From a virus: a DNA stretch of 41,004 nucleotides. A model generated the notes under the pieces. The model ran no database searches, had not been told where the DNA came from, and was given only the letters and a program-made list of their open reading frames with translations. Position numbers and translations under genes: made by a program. The stretch covers positions 1 through 41,004 of IMG/VR virus record IMGVR_UViG_3300045282_000110. One strand, written 5' to 3'. Below are positions 8,684 to 17,182 of the stretch, piece after piece. Position 1 is the stretch's first letter. Each line of letters begins with the position of its first letter.

Positions 8684-9748
8684 ATGGCAGCGAAGAAGAA
8701 GAAGCGGGTTCCGTACAATCCTCTCCAGCCGTACGGGACGCATAGCCTCGAGTGGCTCACGTCGCAGGCGAACGCTCGAGCAGCAGCGGACGCGAACGCT
8801 GCCGTCGCAGCCCTGCCGTCGTCGAGTTTCTACACCACCAGCGCCGCGCAGCTCGGCAATGCGTTGAAGGGTATCCAGGGGAACCAGACGCAGGTCGCCG
8901 CCGCTGGCGGCGGGTTGTATCAGAAGGCGTTCCAGGACGCGTCAGCGGCGGCGAACCGGGCCGCGATGGCGGGTGGCGGGCCTGGGGTGACGGCGACGCC
9001 TGGCGGGTCGAGTCTTGTCAGTGCGCTCGGTGCGACGATGGCGCAGGCTTTGGCGGGTGGTCAGAACGCTGCGATTGCTCGCGGCCGGAACGATGTCCTC
9101 GATCGCGCGCAGCAGGTGAGTGCGATCAAGATGAAGCAGCAGTCGGCTGCGAATGATTATCTGAAGCAGGAGAAGGATACGGCGCTGCAGGCGGCGGTCG
9201 CGAACTTCAACAACACGCTGGCGCAGCAACAGTTCGGGTTGCAGGCCAGCAACACGGCGGCGGATAACCAGTTCCAGCAGGACCAGCTGGCCGCGAATAC
9301 CGCTGCTGATCAGGCGGCGGCTGCGTCGAAGAACAAGGCGAACTCGGCGAAGCAGCGGGCGCAGACGGTGAAGGAAGCCAAGGCGAACTACGACAGGTGG
9401 ACGAAGCCGGTATCGAAGCGGACCGGGTTTACGTACACGTTCACGCCGAACATCCGGATGAAGAACCCTGACGGGACGCTCGGTCCTCTCTTCCCGGCAT
9501 TCACGGTAACGGCGGCGAATGGACCCGCAGGTCTCGCGCTGGCGGTGAAGCACATGACCGCGAACGGTGTGCCGAATCTGACCGGTACCAGGGTCGGGTC
9601 GTGGCTGTCAGGAACGAAGGAGAACACCGCGAACGCTCCCGCGATGGATCCGCAGACGGCGTACGTCAGGGCCAGGAACATGCTCGTACGGGCGGGATTT
9701 TCGATGCGGGAGGCGCAGCAGATCATGCGTGCCTACACGGGCCGATAG
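8684..9748 (+). CDS. Ala/Gln-rich helical internal virion/ejection-like protein
   Basis: 354 aa, four bases after the previous stop. It starts with a basic tag (MAAKKKKRVPYNP), followed by a long Ala/Gln/Asn-rich helical region (residues about 25-230, e.g. QQFGLQASNTAADNQFQQDQ) and a more globular C-terminal third with RARNMLVRAGFSMREAQQIM. This composition fits internal virion proteins that are stored in the capsid and ejected with the DNA. The stop is followed directly by the ATG of the large internal protein. Confidence 0.65.
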   Translation: MAAKKKKRVPYNPLQPYGTHSLEWLTSQANARAAADANAAVAALPSSSFYTTSAAQLGNALKGIQGNQTQVAAAGGGLYQKAFQDASAAANRAAMAGGGPGVTATPGGSSLVSALGATMAQALAGGQNAAIARGRNDVLDRAQQVSAIKMKQQSAANDYLKQEKDTALQAAVANFNNTLAQQQFGLQASNTAADNQFQQDQLAANTAADQAAAASKNKANSAKQRAQTVKEAKANYDRWTKPVSKRTGFTYTFTPNIRMKNPDGTLGPLFPAFTVTAANGPAGLALAVKHMTANGVPNLTGTRVGSWLSGTKENTANAPAMDPQTAYVRARNMLVRAGFSMREAQQIMRAYTGR

Positions 9749-12700
9749 ATGAGGATCAAGGAAGCCGACGCTGCAAGCGAACGACCGGCTCCTCGACCAC
9801 GCCTGACTGCGTCGAAGCCGGCGCCGCGAACCGCTCGCGGCGGCGGGAGCGTTGCGCATCAGCGTGCCCAATCGTTTAGGGCGGCAACGAGTCAGCAGCA
9901 TGCGAGACGTGGAGCAGCGATTCATCTCACGAAGCCGGACGCGGCAACGCAACGCCTATTGCAGTTGTCGACCGATCCCGCGACAGGCCAGCTCAAGCCC
10001 GGCACTGGAGCGGTGTTCGTGAGTTTCGCGAAGCAGCTCGCAGAACGCCCCGGCCAGGCAGGAGCGAACGCGTACCTGCACCTCGCGAACGCCGGACTCC
10101 CCGTCGCCGACCTCGGGTTGAAGGCGCAGAAGAATGCCGGGAACGTCCTGAAGCAGCTCGCAGCCAGGGGTGCGGATGTTGGGAAGCTCCCGAAGGTATC
10201 GGTACTGGAACCTTCCGAACGCGACGCGATCCGCGCGACGCTGAAGAAGAAGGGCGTCGACCCCGGCCCGGACGCGTCCGATGCGGACGTGCTGGCGGCG
10301 ATCCAGAAGCACAAGCCGCGACTGTCCGACATCGTGTTGAACGCGCCGAGCTCGGCGGGGAAGGCGCTGTTGGGGTTGCCGATGGGAGCGTGGATGCTTG
10401 GCCAGGGCGCCGGCGCGCTCGCGTTCAACCACGACCCGGCAGCGCTCCAACAGATGGGACAAGGCACCCTCGACTACTACCAGCACATCCGGAAGCATCC
10501 AATCGGTGCGCTCGAGCAGGACCCGGTCGGCACCGCGATGGCGGTGATGCCGGCAAAGACGCTGATCGGTGGCGCCGCAGGCAACGTGTCACGAGCCGGC
10601 ATCCTCGGAGCTGCCGCGAAGGACTTCGCCACCGCGCCCCGCAAGCCGCTGGTATTGCCGAAAGCGCGGCTCTCCCATGATCCGCTCGAGGCTCCCCAGG
10701 TCGTGTCGACGCTCGACCAGTCACCCCTGTCGACGAACCTGATCGATCGCGCGGTGCAGACTGGTGCGTCAAGGGTGACGGCGGGGTCGGCGAAGCTGAG
10801 CCGGAAGCGGATCGAGACGATCTCGCGGCGTCACGCAGCCGAATCGAAGTTCGCCGGATACCAGACTCGTAACGAGGCGTTGCAGCCTGTCCAGGTGGCG
10901 GGCCGGAAGTTGTCGAAGCATGAGAAGCGCGCCGCGGTCGCGCTCGCGCAGGGCGTGACGCCGAAGCAGATGGCGGCGTACTACAAGATCAAAGCAGCAG
11001 CCGAACCCGGATCGAAGCATCTGAAGGCGCAGGCTGACATCTGGGATACCGTCGCGTCGAAGGTGCCCGCATCGAACCCGCGCATCACTGCGTACCTCGA
11101 TGCGTTGCGGCCCGCTGTCGGGATCCGCGAAGCCAGCCTCCAGCGGATCACGACGGCGGATGAGGCGATGCTGCAGGCGCGCGAGGGGATCGTGCAGAGC
11201 GAGGTGCAGCAGACGCTCCGCGACGCCGGATCATCCCTCGCCGAGGATGCCGCGCCCTCGCCGATCTATTTCCCGCACGTCGCGGAGGGTCCGAAGTTCG
11301 GCGACTTCCTGTCCCACAAGAGCATGCAGCCGATCCTGAAGACACAGCGGACGGTGTCGCACCAGAACAACCTGGTGCTGTTCCGCGAGGGTCGGTGGCA
11401 ACCTGACCTACGCCACGTCGAAGCACGCATCGCAGCAGCACCCTTGGCCGAGGAATCCCTCAATCACCTGAAGGGGCAGGTAGAACAGTTCGGCCGGCGC
11501 GTCCCCGCCGGCACCCAGTACGACCCGAACCATGCGACGCTGATCCGTCTTCATCCGCAGAAGATCTCGAGCATCAAGACCGACACGAGCGGCGAAGGAC
11601 TGGCGCAGCAGATCCGGGATGTGAAGGGGACCAGCCGGAACAACCAGGACTTCTTGCAGCAGCTCGAGCAGCAGCTTGTGGTGCATACGAACGGCGTGGT
11701 ACCCGAAGGCGTCGATGCGGTACTGGTACCGAACGAGGTGATGGGGCAGATCAAAGGCACGCTGAAGTCGATGCAGCGCGGCGGGTTGAAGCGGGGAGCG
11801 AACACCGCCACCGACGTGTGGCGCTACATCACCCTGAATCTGCGTGGCGGATACCTGACGAACAACATCTTCGGGAACACGCTGCAGTCCGGCATCGCAG
11901 GCGTCGGACCCCGCTCGATCATCCACGCCATGGATCGCCGCCTCGAGGGTACCGTGCCGCAGAAGCTGATCGGTAGCGGTACCACCGCGGACCTGTCGAA
12001 GGTGCAGCGTCTCGGCGGGAACGCCGAAACACCAGCTGGTCGCGTGTTGACCGCGATCGGCGAGTCTGCGCCGGCACGCGCGATCGGGACGGCGATGGAG
12101 CATAACCCGATCACGACGCTGAACATCGACTACGAGAACATGCTCCGCCGCGCCGTGTACTTGCGTCAAGCTGTTCCGATCGCGAAGAAGACGGTCACCG
12201 GTTCCCGGTTCAGCCGCATGTCGGACGACGTGATTCAGCACCTCGAGCAGCATGAGGTTCCGGAGGCGACGCAGAAGGTGGTCGACTTCCTGGGGGATAT
12301 GCGCAAGCAGGCGCGGCACGAGAATCTGCGGATCGTGATGCCGTTCTACCGCTGGATCGGATTCATCTCGAAACTCAGCCTCGCCACGTTGCCCCTGAAG
12401 TACCCGGTCCGCAACGCGCTGATTCAGGAGCTCGGGAGGGCGGGGAATCGGCAGTTGTCGGCGATGGGGATCGTGCCGTCGTGGCTGCAGGGCAACATCC
12501 CGCTCGACGCGCGTACCGATCAGCATGGTCACGTGATCTCGAACGTGTTGTCGACGCAGGGCTTGAATCCGTTCGCGACGATCGCGCAGACGTACGGCAG
12601 GGGATTGCCTGGCTTGGCGAACTCGCTGAACCCGGTCCTCACGTCTGCGTCGGATACTGCGTACGGGAAGAGTCTCGATACCGGGTTTGCGATGCGCGAC

Positions 12701-13174
12701 GCGAAAGGGAACGTGATCGACATCAGCCGTGCCGGTGATCCGGTGTTCTGGCGGACCCTGATCGCGCAGGAGCTCCGGAACCTGCCGATCGTGAACCTCG
12801 TCTCGCCGCCGCAGCATCATCCGGCGGACACGATCCCGATCCCCGGCCTGGACGGATCCGCGTCGACGCCGAAGGGGATGCAGCAGCCGAGGATGTCGAC
12901 GCTCCGGAACACGCTCGCGTACCTGACAGGTGTCAGGGCGCGTCCGACCGACCTGACGTTGTACAACCTGCAGGGCGCCTACAACCTGATCCAGGCGTCG
13001 GACTTGTCGGCGGCGGAGAAGAAGGCGGCGCGGCACCGGTTCAACGTCGAGATGGGCAAAGCCAAGGGAACCACCGCCGCACAAGCCGCAGCCGGCGGAG
13101 GCTCCTCCACGTATCAGGCGCCGACGTACACGCCTGGCAGCGGCTATACCACGCCGACGTATTCGGTGCCGTGA
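9749..13174 (+). CDS. Large (1141 aa) internal virion/ejection-like protein
   Basis: The largest gene in the genome. The N-terminus is basic and disordered and carries ERPAPRPRLTASKPAPRTAR, like the repeats in the 341-aa protein. A Gly/Ala-rich hydrophobic stretch lies around residues 205-290 (LLGLPMGAWMLGQGAGALAF and AMAVMPAKTLIGGAAG) and may be membrane-active. The centre contains VWRYITLNLRGGYLTNNIFG, a pattern seen in large phage internal proteins, and the C-terminus ends in a Tyr/Thr/Pro tail (YTPGSGYTTPTYSVP). Size and position match the large ejection proteins of podoviruses such as T7 gp16, although no lytic domain is present here; that activity is in the next gene. Confidence 0.65.
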   Translation: MRIKEADAASERPAPRPRLTASKPAPRTARGGGSVAHQRAQSFRAATSQQHARRGAAIHLTKPDAATQRLLQLSTDPATGQLKPGTGAVFVSFAKQLAERPGQAGANAYLHLANAGLPVADLGLKAQKNAGNVLKQLAARGADVGKLPKVSVLEPSERDAIRATLKKKGVDPGPDASDADVLAAIQKHKPRLSDIVLNAPSSAGKALLGLPMGAWMLGQGAGALAFNHDPAALQQMGQGTLDYYQHIRKHPIGALEQDPVGTAMAVMPAKTLIGGAAGNVSRAGILGAAAKDFATAPRKPLVLPKARLSHDPLEAPQVVSTLDQSPLSTNLIDRAVQTGASRVTAGSAKLSRKRIETISRRHAAESKFAGYQTRNEALQPVQVAGRKLSKHEKRAAVALAQGVTPKQMAAYYKIKAAAEPGSKHLKAQADIWDTVASKVPASNPRITAYLDALRPAVGIREASLQRITTADEAMLQAREGIVQSEVQQTLRDAGSSLAEDAAPSPIYFPHVAEGPKFGDFLSHKSMQPILKTQRTVSHQNNLVLFREGRWQPDLRHVEARIAAAPLAEESLNHLKGQVEQFGRRVPAGTQYDPNHATLIRLHPQKISSIKTDTSGEGLAQQIRDVKGTSRNNQDFLQQLEQQLVVHTNGVVPEGVDAVLVPNEVMGQIKGTLKSMQRGGLKRGANTATDVWRYITLNLRGGYLTNNIFGNTLQSGIAGVGPRSIIHAMDRRLEGTVPQKLIGSGTTADLSKVQRLGGNAETPAGRVLTAIGESAPARAIGTAMEHNPITTLNIDYENMLRRAVYLRQAVPIAKKTVTGSRFSRMSDDVIQHLEQHEVPEATQKVVDFLGDMRKQARHENLRIVMPFYRWIGFISKLSLATLPLKYPVRNALIQELGRAGNRQLSAMGIVPSWLQGNIPLDARTDQHGHVISNVLSTQGLNPFATIAQTYGRGLPGLANSLNPVLTSASDTAYGKSLDTGFAMRDAKGNVIDISRAGDPVFWRTLIAQELRNLPIVNLVSPPQHHPADTIPIPGLDGSASTPKGMQQPRMSTLRNTLAYLTGVRARPTDLTLYNLQGAYNLIQASDLSAAEKKAARHRFNVEMGKAKGTTAAQAAAGGGSSTYQAPTYTPGSGYTTPTYSVP

Positions 13175-14178
13175 ACGCGATCCAGGCCATCCAGCACGCC
13201 GCGAAACAGTACGGCATCCGTGACTGGCGAGCACTCGCCGCCGTCGCAAACGCCGAGAGTGGCCTCAACCCCGGCAGCATCGGCGATGGTGGTTCTAGCT
13301 TCGGATTGTTCCAGCTACATCAGGGCGGTGCCCTCGGAAACATGGGCAACAGCCAGGCTCGCCAGTACCTGGATGCGTACCGGAACGCGTCGTTCGCGGC
13401 TCGCAAGATTCGCGAGATGGGACTGCATAACCTGACCGGCAAGGCCGCCATCGCAGCGTTCGTGTCGAAGTTCGAACGACCCGCGAATCCCAGTGGCGAG
13501 ATCGCGCGCGCCTACGCGTGGTACCAGCAAGGAAACACCGGGACGCCGCCGCCGATGGCGACGACCAGTGTCGGGGCGTCACCCGATCCGACGCAGGCTT
13601 CGCCGACCAGTCAGGTGCCGTTCGCGTTCATCCAGGACATGATCGACCGGAACGCGAAGATGTTCCACCTCCCTTCGCTGAACCTTCCGATGCCTGCTCA
13701 GCCGGCACAACCCGACCCGATGACGCTCGACGCGTCCACCAGCACCCCGACGATGCCTTCGGCGCCTTCGATGCCGGGTGGGACGGTGCCGGGTGCGGGA
13801 GGCTACCCGGCGGGGAAGCATGGAAAGTTGATCGGGTTCCCGCATCAAGGCACGCACACCCTCGGGAACTGGCAATCCGATAACGCCGTCGACATCGCCC
13901 TGCCGATCGGCACGCCGATCCTGGCTGCGACGGATGGCGTGATCGACTCGAGGTTCGGCAGCCTCGGCAAGGGTGGACGGTTCGCCGGTCTACGCCTCAC
14001 GGTTGATGGGCATGGTCAGGCGTCGTACTACGCCCACCTATCCCGCTATGCGGCTGGGATCAAGCCTGGCGTGCGTGTGCGGCGTGGTCAGGTGATTGGG
14101 TATTCAGGATCCGCGAACGGTGTCGCGCATCTCCACTTTGGAGTGCAGCACGGCACACCAACCCAGTACGTGCGCTAG
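13171..14178 (+). CDS. Two-domain cell-wall hydrolase: SLT-like plus M23-like peptidase
   Basis: 335 aa with GTG overlapping the upstream stop. Residues about 3-120 form an SLT/lysozyme-like domain: VANAESGLNPGSIGDGGSSF puts the catalytic Glu at E29, followed by GLFQLH. A Pro/Thr-rich linker (about 123-215) leads to a peptidase M23-like domain (about 215-335): VDIALPIGTPILAATDGVI, HGQASYYAHL (H289) and AHLHFGV (H320, H322). The usual first zinc ligand, a His four residues before the Asp, is replaced (SDNAVD241), so activity or metal binding may differ. Lying at the end of the ejection-protein block, it is probably virion-borne and opens peptidoglycan during entry. There is no signal peptide. 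Confidence 0.85.
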   Translation: MNAIQAIQHAAKQYGIRDWRALAAVANAESGLNPGSIGDGGSSFGLFQLHQGGALGNMGNSQARQYLDAYRNASFAARKIREMGLHNLTGKAAIAAFVSKFERPANPSGEIARAYAWYQQGNTGTPPPMATTSVGASPDPTQASPTSQVPFAFIQDMIDRNAKMFHLPSLNLPMPAQPAQPDPMTLDASTSTPTMPSAPSMPGGTVPGAGGYPAGKHGKLIGFPHQGTHTLGNWQSDNAVDIALPIGTPILAATDGVIDSRFGSLGKGGRFAGLRLTVDGHGQASYYAHLSRYAAGIKPGVRVRRGQVIGYSGSANGVAHLHFGVQHGTPTQYVR

Positions 14179-14330
14179 CTGGTAAGGAACGCTGCGACGC
14201 CGAACACGCAGCCGGCACTGATGGGAATCCACATCGGAAACAGCTTCTCGTCATCCGCGATCATCACGCCGACGAGGATGCAGATCATCGCGAGCGCTCC
14301 CAGCAGACTAGGCTGGCTCAGCTGGCTCAT
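14175..14330 (-). CDS. Small two-helix membrane protein on the opposite strand
   Basis: 51 aa reading leftward from ATG at 14330. It has two predicted membrane helices, LLGALAMICILVGVMIA and WIPISAGCVFGVAAFL, with a short charged loop DDEKLF between. Its TAG overlaps the hydrolase stop on the other strand tail-to-tail. Codon use is GC-biased at third positions as in real genes here, and no plus-strand gene competes for 14179-14381. A holin/antiholin or an independently transcribed prophage gene are both possible. The ribosome site is weak. Confidence 0.6.
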   Translation of the reverse strand: MSQLSQPSLLGALAMICILVGVMIADDEKLFPMWIPISAGCVFGVAAFLTS

Positions 14331-14381
14331 CCATCGAGCATACACCGATCAGCTTGATACTCCGCATCTTCGTGGTGCTTG

Positions 14382-14717
14382 ATGCTGATCGTGCTGGGCA
14401 CCGTGCTGGCCGGCATCCTGGTCGCGGCCGGTGGTGGTGGTGGTCTCTACGCCTTCGCGAACCGCAAGCCGGACCTGGCCGCGAAGATGGTCGCGCAGGC
14501 CGCCGACGTCGTCGACACGATGGGGAAGCTGAACGCGAAGCTGGAGACGGCGCTCGAGAAGTCGGAGGCGTCGAACGTGAAGCTGGAGGCGGCGCTGGTG
14601 CGAGCCGAGGAGGCGCTGAAGCGATCCGAGCAGCGAGAGGACACGCTGACCCGGGAGGTGCGCGCGCTGCGCGCCGACCTGGCGGCATGGAGTAGAGAGG
14701 CGAGCGGTGGATCCTGA
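14382..14717 (+). CDS. Membrane-anchored coiled-coil protein (i-spanin-like)
   Basis: 111 aa. ATG at 14382 is preferred, with a TTG one codon upstream as an alternative. Residues 2-22 form one membrane helix ([15 protein letters not shown], Gly-rich end). The rest is a long charged coiled coil ([40 protein letters not shown]). This is the architecture of inner-membrane spanins and of other lysis accessory proteins. A high-GC Gram-positive host would not need a spanin, so a structural role is also possible. It overlaps the collagen-like gene by 11 bases. Confidence 0.7.
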   Translation: MLIVLGTVLAGILVAAGGGGGLYAFANRKPDLAAKMVAQAADVVDTMGKLNAKLETALEKSEASNVKLEAALVRAEEALKRSEQREDTLTREVRALRADLAAWSREASGGS

Positions 14718-15471
14718 CAGCGGCATCGACGAGGCCAAGGCGAACGTCGCCACCGCCGTTGATCAGGCGAAGGCGGGGCAGCTACTACAGGCATCGCAGA
14801 TCCGTCGGGCGATGGTGTGGCTGGCGATCGCCGTCGCCGCCATCGCGGTCATCGCCGGCGTCTCGATGCTGTTGACGATCCGCGCCACGCACGACGTCAC
14901 GAGCCGCAACCGCGACCTGGCGATCGAGGCGCAGGTGAAAGCGACGCGGTCGCAATTGGCGGCGAACCAGGCGAAGCTCGACGCGGCGGAGGCGGAGGCG
15001 CGCGCGAACGCGGCTCGGATCGTGTCGATCGAATCGCAGCAGAAGAACGCCGCCACCATCCGCTGCCTGACGTTGAAGACGCGCCGGTCGGTCGCGCGGT
15101 GTCTCGGCGCCCAGCCTGGCGCGCCAGGGAGATCGGGAGCTCCGGGTCAGGCAGGTACGCCCGGGCCAGTAGGCATAGCAGGCGTCAACGGCTTACCGGG
15201 TCTGACCGGTCGCCCTGGGCCGGCTGGTGACACCGGTAAGACTGGCGGAACCGGCAGTGCGGGCGCAACGGGCAATACAGGCGGCACCGGAGCGACCGGC
15301 AACACGGGTGCAACGGGTGACGTTGGGCCACAGGGACCCGCCGGCGCTACGGGTCCGCAAGGCGATCCTGGCCCGCAAGGCCCCGCCGGGCCGGCCGGTG
15401 CGGATGCCGTGTTCCCAGCGACGCTGACGTGTGTCGACAACGGCAATGGCACCTTCACCTGCACCCCGTGA
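14707..15471 (+). CDS. Membrane-anchored protein with collagen-like repeat tail
   Basis: 254 aa with a GTG start. Residues about 36-58 form a membrane helix ([20 protein letters not shown]), 64-115 a helical Ala/Glu/Arg coiled coil, and about 136-234 a nearly uninterrupted Gly-X-Y collagen-like tract ([33 protein letters not shown]). The end ([11 protein letters not shown]) could be disulfide-linked. Collagen-like tracts are common in phage fibres, but a transmembrane anchor ahead of one is unusual. It may be a trimeric surface protein shown on the infected or lysogenic cell. Its TGA shares a base with the next ATG. Confidence 0.8.
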   Translation: MDPDSGIDEAKANVATAVDQAKAGQLLQASQIRRAMVWLAIAVAAIAVIAGVSMLLTIRATHDVTSRNRDLAIEAQVKATRSQLAANQAKLDAAEAEARANAARIVSIESQQKNAATIRCLTLKTRRSVARCLGAQPGAPGRSGAPGQAGTPGPVGIAGVNGLPGLTGRPGPAGDTGKTGGTGSAGATGNTGGTGATGNTGATGDVGPQGPAGATGPQGDPGPQGPAGPAGADAVFPATLTCVDNGNGTFTCTP

Positions 15472-15674
15472 TGCCGCACCCACGCCGAAACGTGACGTTC
15501 GCCGCCGCTCCGGGCGAGATGCTCGCACCACGCGACCTCTACCACCAGTTGAAACCATCCGATTCGCGGCTGGTTGATAAGCGGTGTGAGCGGTGCCGGT
15601 GCGTGATGGCGACGGATCGTCACCCACGCGAGAAGTACTGCTCGCCCTGCGAAAGGAAGGTTCTCCAGTGGTGA
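15471..15674 (+). CDS. Small zinc-ribbon-like protein
   Basis: 67 aa, with ATG sharing a base with the upstream TGA (TGATG). Four cysteines in two pairs, CERCRC and CSPC, are separated by about 17 residues, as in a compact zinc ribbon or treble clef (CRCVMATDRHPREKYCSPC). The same pattern occurs in many tiny phage DNA-associated proteins, and the role is unknown. Confidence 0.65.
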   Translation: MPHPRRNVTFAAAPGEMLAPRDLYHQLKPSDSRLVDKRCERCRCVMATDRHPREKYCSPCERKVLQW

Positions 15675-15684
15675 GAGGTGTAAG

Positions 15685-16146
15685 ATGAGATCGCTTACCA
15701 GGCGACGGCTCGGAACGGCCCTCCTCGTGGGGGCCGTTTTTATGGTCCCACCCAGTACCGCGTCCGCGCATCATCTGACGTTCCGGCAACTCGTCCGAAA
15801 CGCGCACGCAAACCCGTTCAAGTGCGACATCGGCCACAAGGGCATGTACGGCCGCGGCCAGTTGCATTGCATCACGCGTGTCGTGTTCCGCCGCACTCCG
15901 TGGATGGGTCGTGAGGCGGATCGCATCATCTCGTGCGAGTCGGGCTGGGACCGGTGGGAGGTCACGCCGCCCTATAGCGCGTCGGGTTTGGCGCAGTTCT
16001 TGCCGTCGACGTGGCGGAACCTGCCGCGCCGCATCTCGCGGCACAGCGTCTTTCACCCCGTCTGGAACGTGATCGGCATGCGGTACCTGCGTATCTCGGA
16101 CGGGTCGTGGAGGGAGTGGACGTGTGCCGGGATTGTCGGTGTCTAG
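15685..16146 (+). CDS. Secreted lytic transglycosylase/lysozyme-like protein
   Basis: 153 aa. GAGAGGTG lies upstream of ATG 15685. The N-terminus is a classic Sec signal peptide: RRR, hydrophobic LGTALLVGAVFMV, then cleavage near ASA/HH at residue 28. The mature part has an SLT-like active site, ISCESGWDRW with E85 as catalytic Glu, followed by SASGLAQFLPSTW. C47, C62 and C84 could form disulfides outside the cell. An intrinsic-terminator-like hairpin sits inside the signal-peptide codons (15714-15741). A shorter protein could start at ATG 15742 but would lack the signal peptide. Confidence 0.8.
   Translation: MRSLTRRRLGTALLVGAVFMVPPSTASAHHLTFRQLVRNAHANPFKCDIGHKGMYGRGQLHCITRVVFRRTPWMGREADRIISCESGWDRWEVTPPYSASGLAQFLPSTWRNLPRRISRHSVFHPVWNVIGMRYLRISDGSWREWTCAGIVGV
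15714..15741 (+). terminator. Intrinsic-terminator-like hairpin inside the signal-peptide codons
   Basis: AACGGCCC (15714-15721) pairs with GGGCCGTT (15731-15738) across a nine-base loop and runs straight into a five-T tract (15737-15741). This is the best hairpin-plus-T-run seen in the window. It lies within the first 20 codons of the secreted transglycosylase gene, so it may limit expression of the lysis genes downstream or mark the end of the collagen/zinc-ribbon transcript. Confidence 0.6.
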
Positions 16147-16162
16147 TGAACGGAGTCGAGTG

Positions 16163-16351
16163 ATGCCAGTTCAACGGAAGGTGCAGGCCGGCGCGTTAGG
16201 TGGCGCCGTCGGAATCATCATCGCGTGGATCTTGAGCGGCCCCGCCGGCCTCGACGTGCCAGCCGAAGTCGGAGCCGCCATCTCAACGGTGTGCAGCTTC
16301 GCGCTCGCATGGCTCATCCCCGCCAAGGAACAGGAGGTAGCAGCACCATGA
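16163..16351 (+). CDS. Holin-like small membrane protein
   Basis: 62 aa. ATG 16163 has GGAG upstream; a longer in-frame ATG at 16124 overlaps the previous gene and gives a less typical N-terminus. There are two membrane helices, ALGGAVGIIIAWIL and VGAAISTVCSFALAWLI, with a basic start (MPVQRK) and a charged tail (PAKEQEV). This size, topology and place between two wall hydrolases is typical of phage holins. It overlaps the next small gene by four bases. Confidence 0.75.
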   Translation: MPVQRKVQAGALGGAVGIIIAWILSGPAGLDVPAEVGAAISTVCSFALAWLIPAKEQEVAAP

Positions 16352-16482
16352 CGGATCAGCAGGGCGATCACGATGATCGCGACGCAGAACGAAAGACGGT
16401 AGACGTGGCGCCGGAGGATCAGCCTGATCCGGGTGATCCGGACGCCGCCGACAGCGTTGGGCCGGAGACGGAAGATGACTGA
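16348..16482 (+). CDS. Tiny acidic protein
   Basis: 44 aa from ATG 16348 (ATGA overlap with the holin-like gene), too short for most gene finders. The sequence is almost all Asp, Glu, Pro and polar (DQQGDHDDRD, PEDQPDPGDPDAAD) and predicted disordered. Its stop overlaps the endolysin start by eight bases. It could be a real DNA-mimic-like or spacer peptide, or simply a coupling ORF that passes ribosomes from holin to endolysin. Confidence 0.45.
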   Translation: MTDQQGDHDDRDAERKTVDVAPEDQPDPGDPDAADSVGPETEDD

Positions 16483-17050
16483 CCGTCTCACCGATGATGT
16501 TGCCAAGTATGCGCGGATGGTCGCAAAGCGCGCTGTCGAGCGACGCTCAGAGATCGACTACACCCAGACCGCGGCGCGCTGGTCAGGCATCGACCAGGTA
16601 CGTGACTACCCGAAGCTGCCGCCGCACGCCGACTGTTCGAGCTTCACGACGTGGGTGTTCTGGACCGCGCGTCGCCACATCCGCGGCGTGTCGGGCGTCG
16701 ACGTCGTCAATAACTTGCGATGGGAGGCCGGCTACACCGGCACGCAGATCCAGCACGGCGCGCAGCACCGCGACAACCATCCCGGCATGTGGAAGCCTGG
16801 CCGGACGCTCGTGTTCTACGCCGACGCCGGCAACGAACCGACGCACGTCGCGCTCTGGGTTGGAGACCTGATCTGGCACGCGGAGCTCGGCACCCTGAAG
16901 AGTCTCCGCGACCAGCAGATCGTGGTCGAGAAGAACGGCAAGAAGTGGATCCTGAAGAACGTCGTCGTCTCGCACGGCCAGGATGCCGGCCCGCAAATCC
17001 GCGCCTGGAGCTACCGCAGGATAGTCCAGGCACGCGCGTACGCCGTCTAG
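16475..17050 (+). CDS. NlpC/P60-type endolysin
   Basis: 191 aa from ATG 16475, which sits inside the overlap with the acidic ORF. HADCSSFTTWVFW gives the nucleophile C54, THVALWVGDL gives H124 followed by the usual strand, and H135 lies shortly after. This Cys-His order and spacing is that of NlpC/P60 peptidases, which cut D-Glu-DAP or related bonds in wall peptides. No wall-binding domain is obvious beyond the ending. It has no signal peptide, so release through the nearby holin-like protein is likely. Confidence 0.8.
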   Translation: MTDRLTDDVAKYARMVAKRAVERRSEIDYTQTAARWSGIDQVRDYPKLPPHADCSSFTTWVFWTARRHIRGVSGVDVVNNLRWEAGYTGTQIQHGAQHRDNHPGMWKPGRTLVFYADAGNEPTHVALWVGDLIWHAELGTLKSLRDQQIVVEKNGKKWILKNVVVSHGQDAGPQIRAWSYRRIVQARAYAV

Positions 17051-17074
17051 AACCCACCAACGAAAGGACCACCC

Positions 17075-17182
17075 ATGATCACCGCCATGACCGCCGAGAC
17101 GTTCCAGTGGCTCACGCTGATCGCGCTCGCGCTGATCCTCGCCATCCTGCTGTTCGGCGCGTGGGGCGCAAGGCGCCCATGA
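17075..17182 (+). CDS. Very small membrane protein (35 aa)
   Basis: ATG 17075 is preceded by GAAAGGA. The product has one helix, WLTLIALALILAILLFGAW, and ends in ARRP. It overlaps the next tiny ORF by four bases (ATGA). Position after the endolysin suggests a holin, pinholin or antiholin role. The homology is unknown. Confidence 0.5.
   Translation: MITAMTAETFQWLTLIALALILAILLFGAWGARRP

Noticed and set aside
11408-13249. Long minus-strand frame of 613 codons
   Set aside because: It is antisense to the large internal virion gene, and its Arg/His-rich product is typical of shadows in GC-rich genomes.
15136-15410. Tandem DNA repeat or CRISPR-like array in the GC-rich Gly-X-Y region
   Set aside because: The regularity comes from collagen-like codons and the units are not identical.
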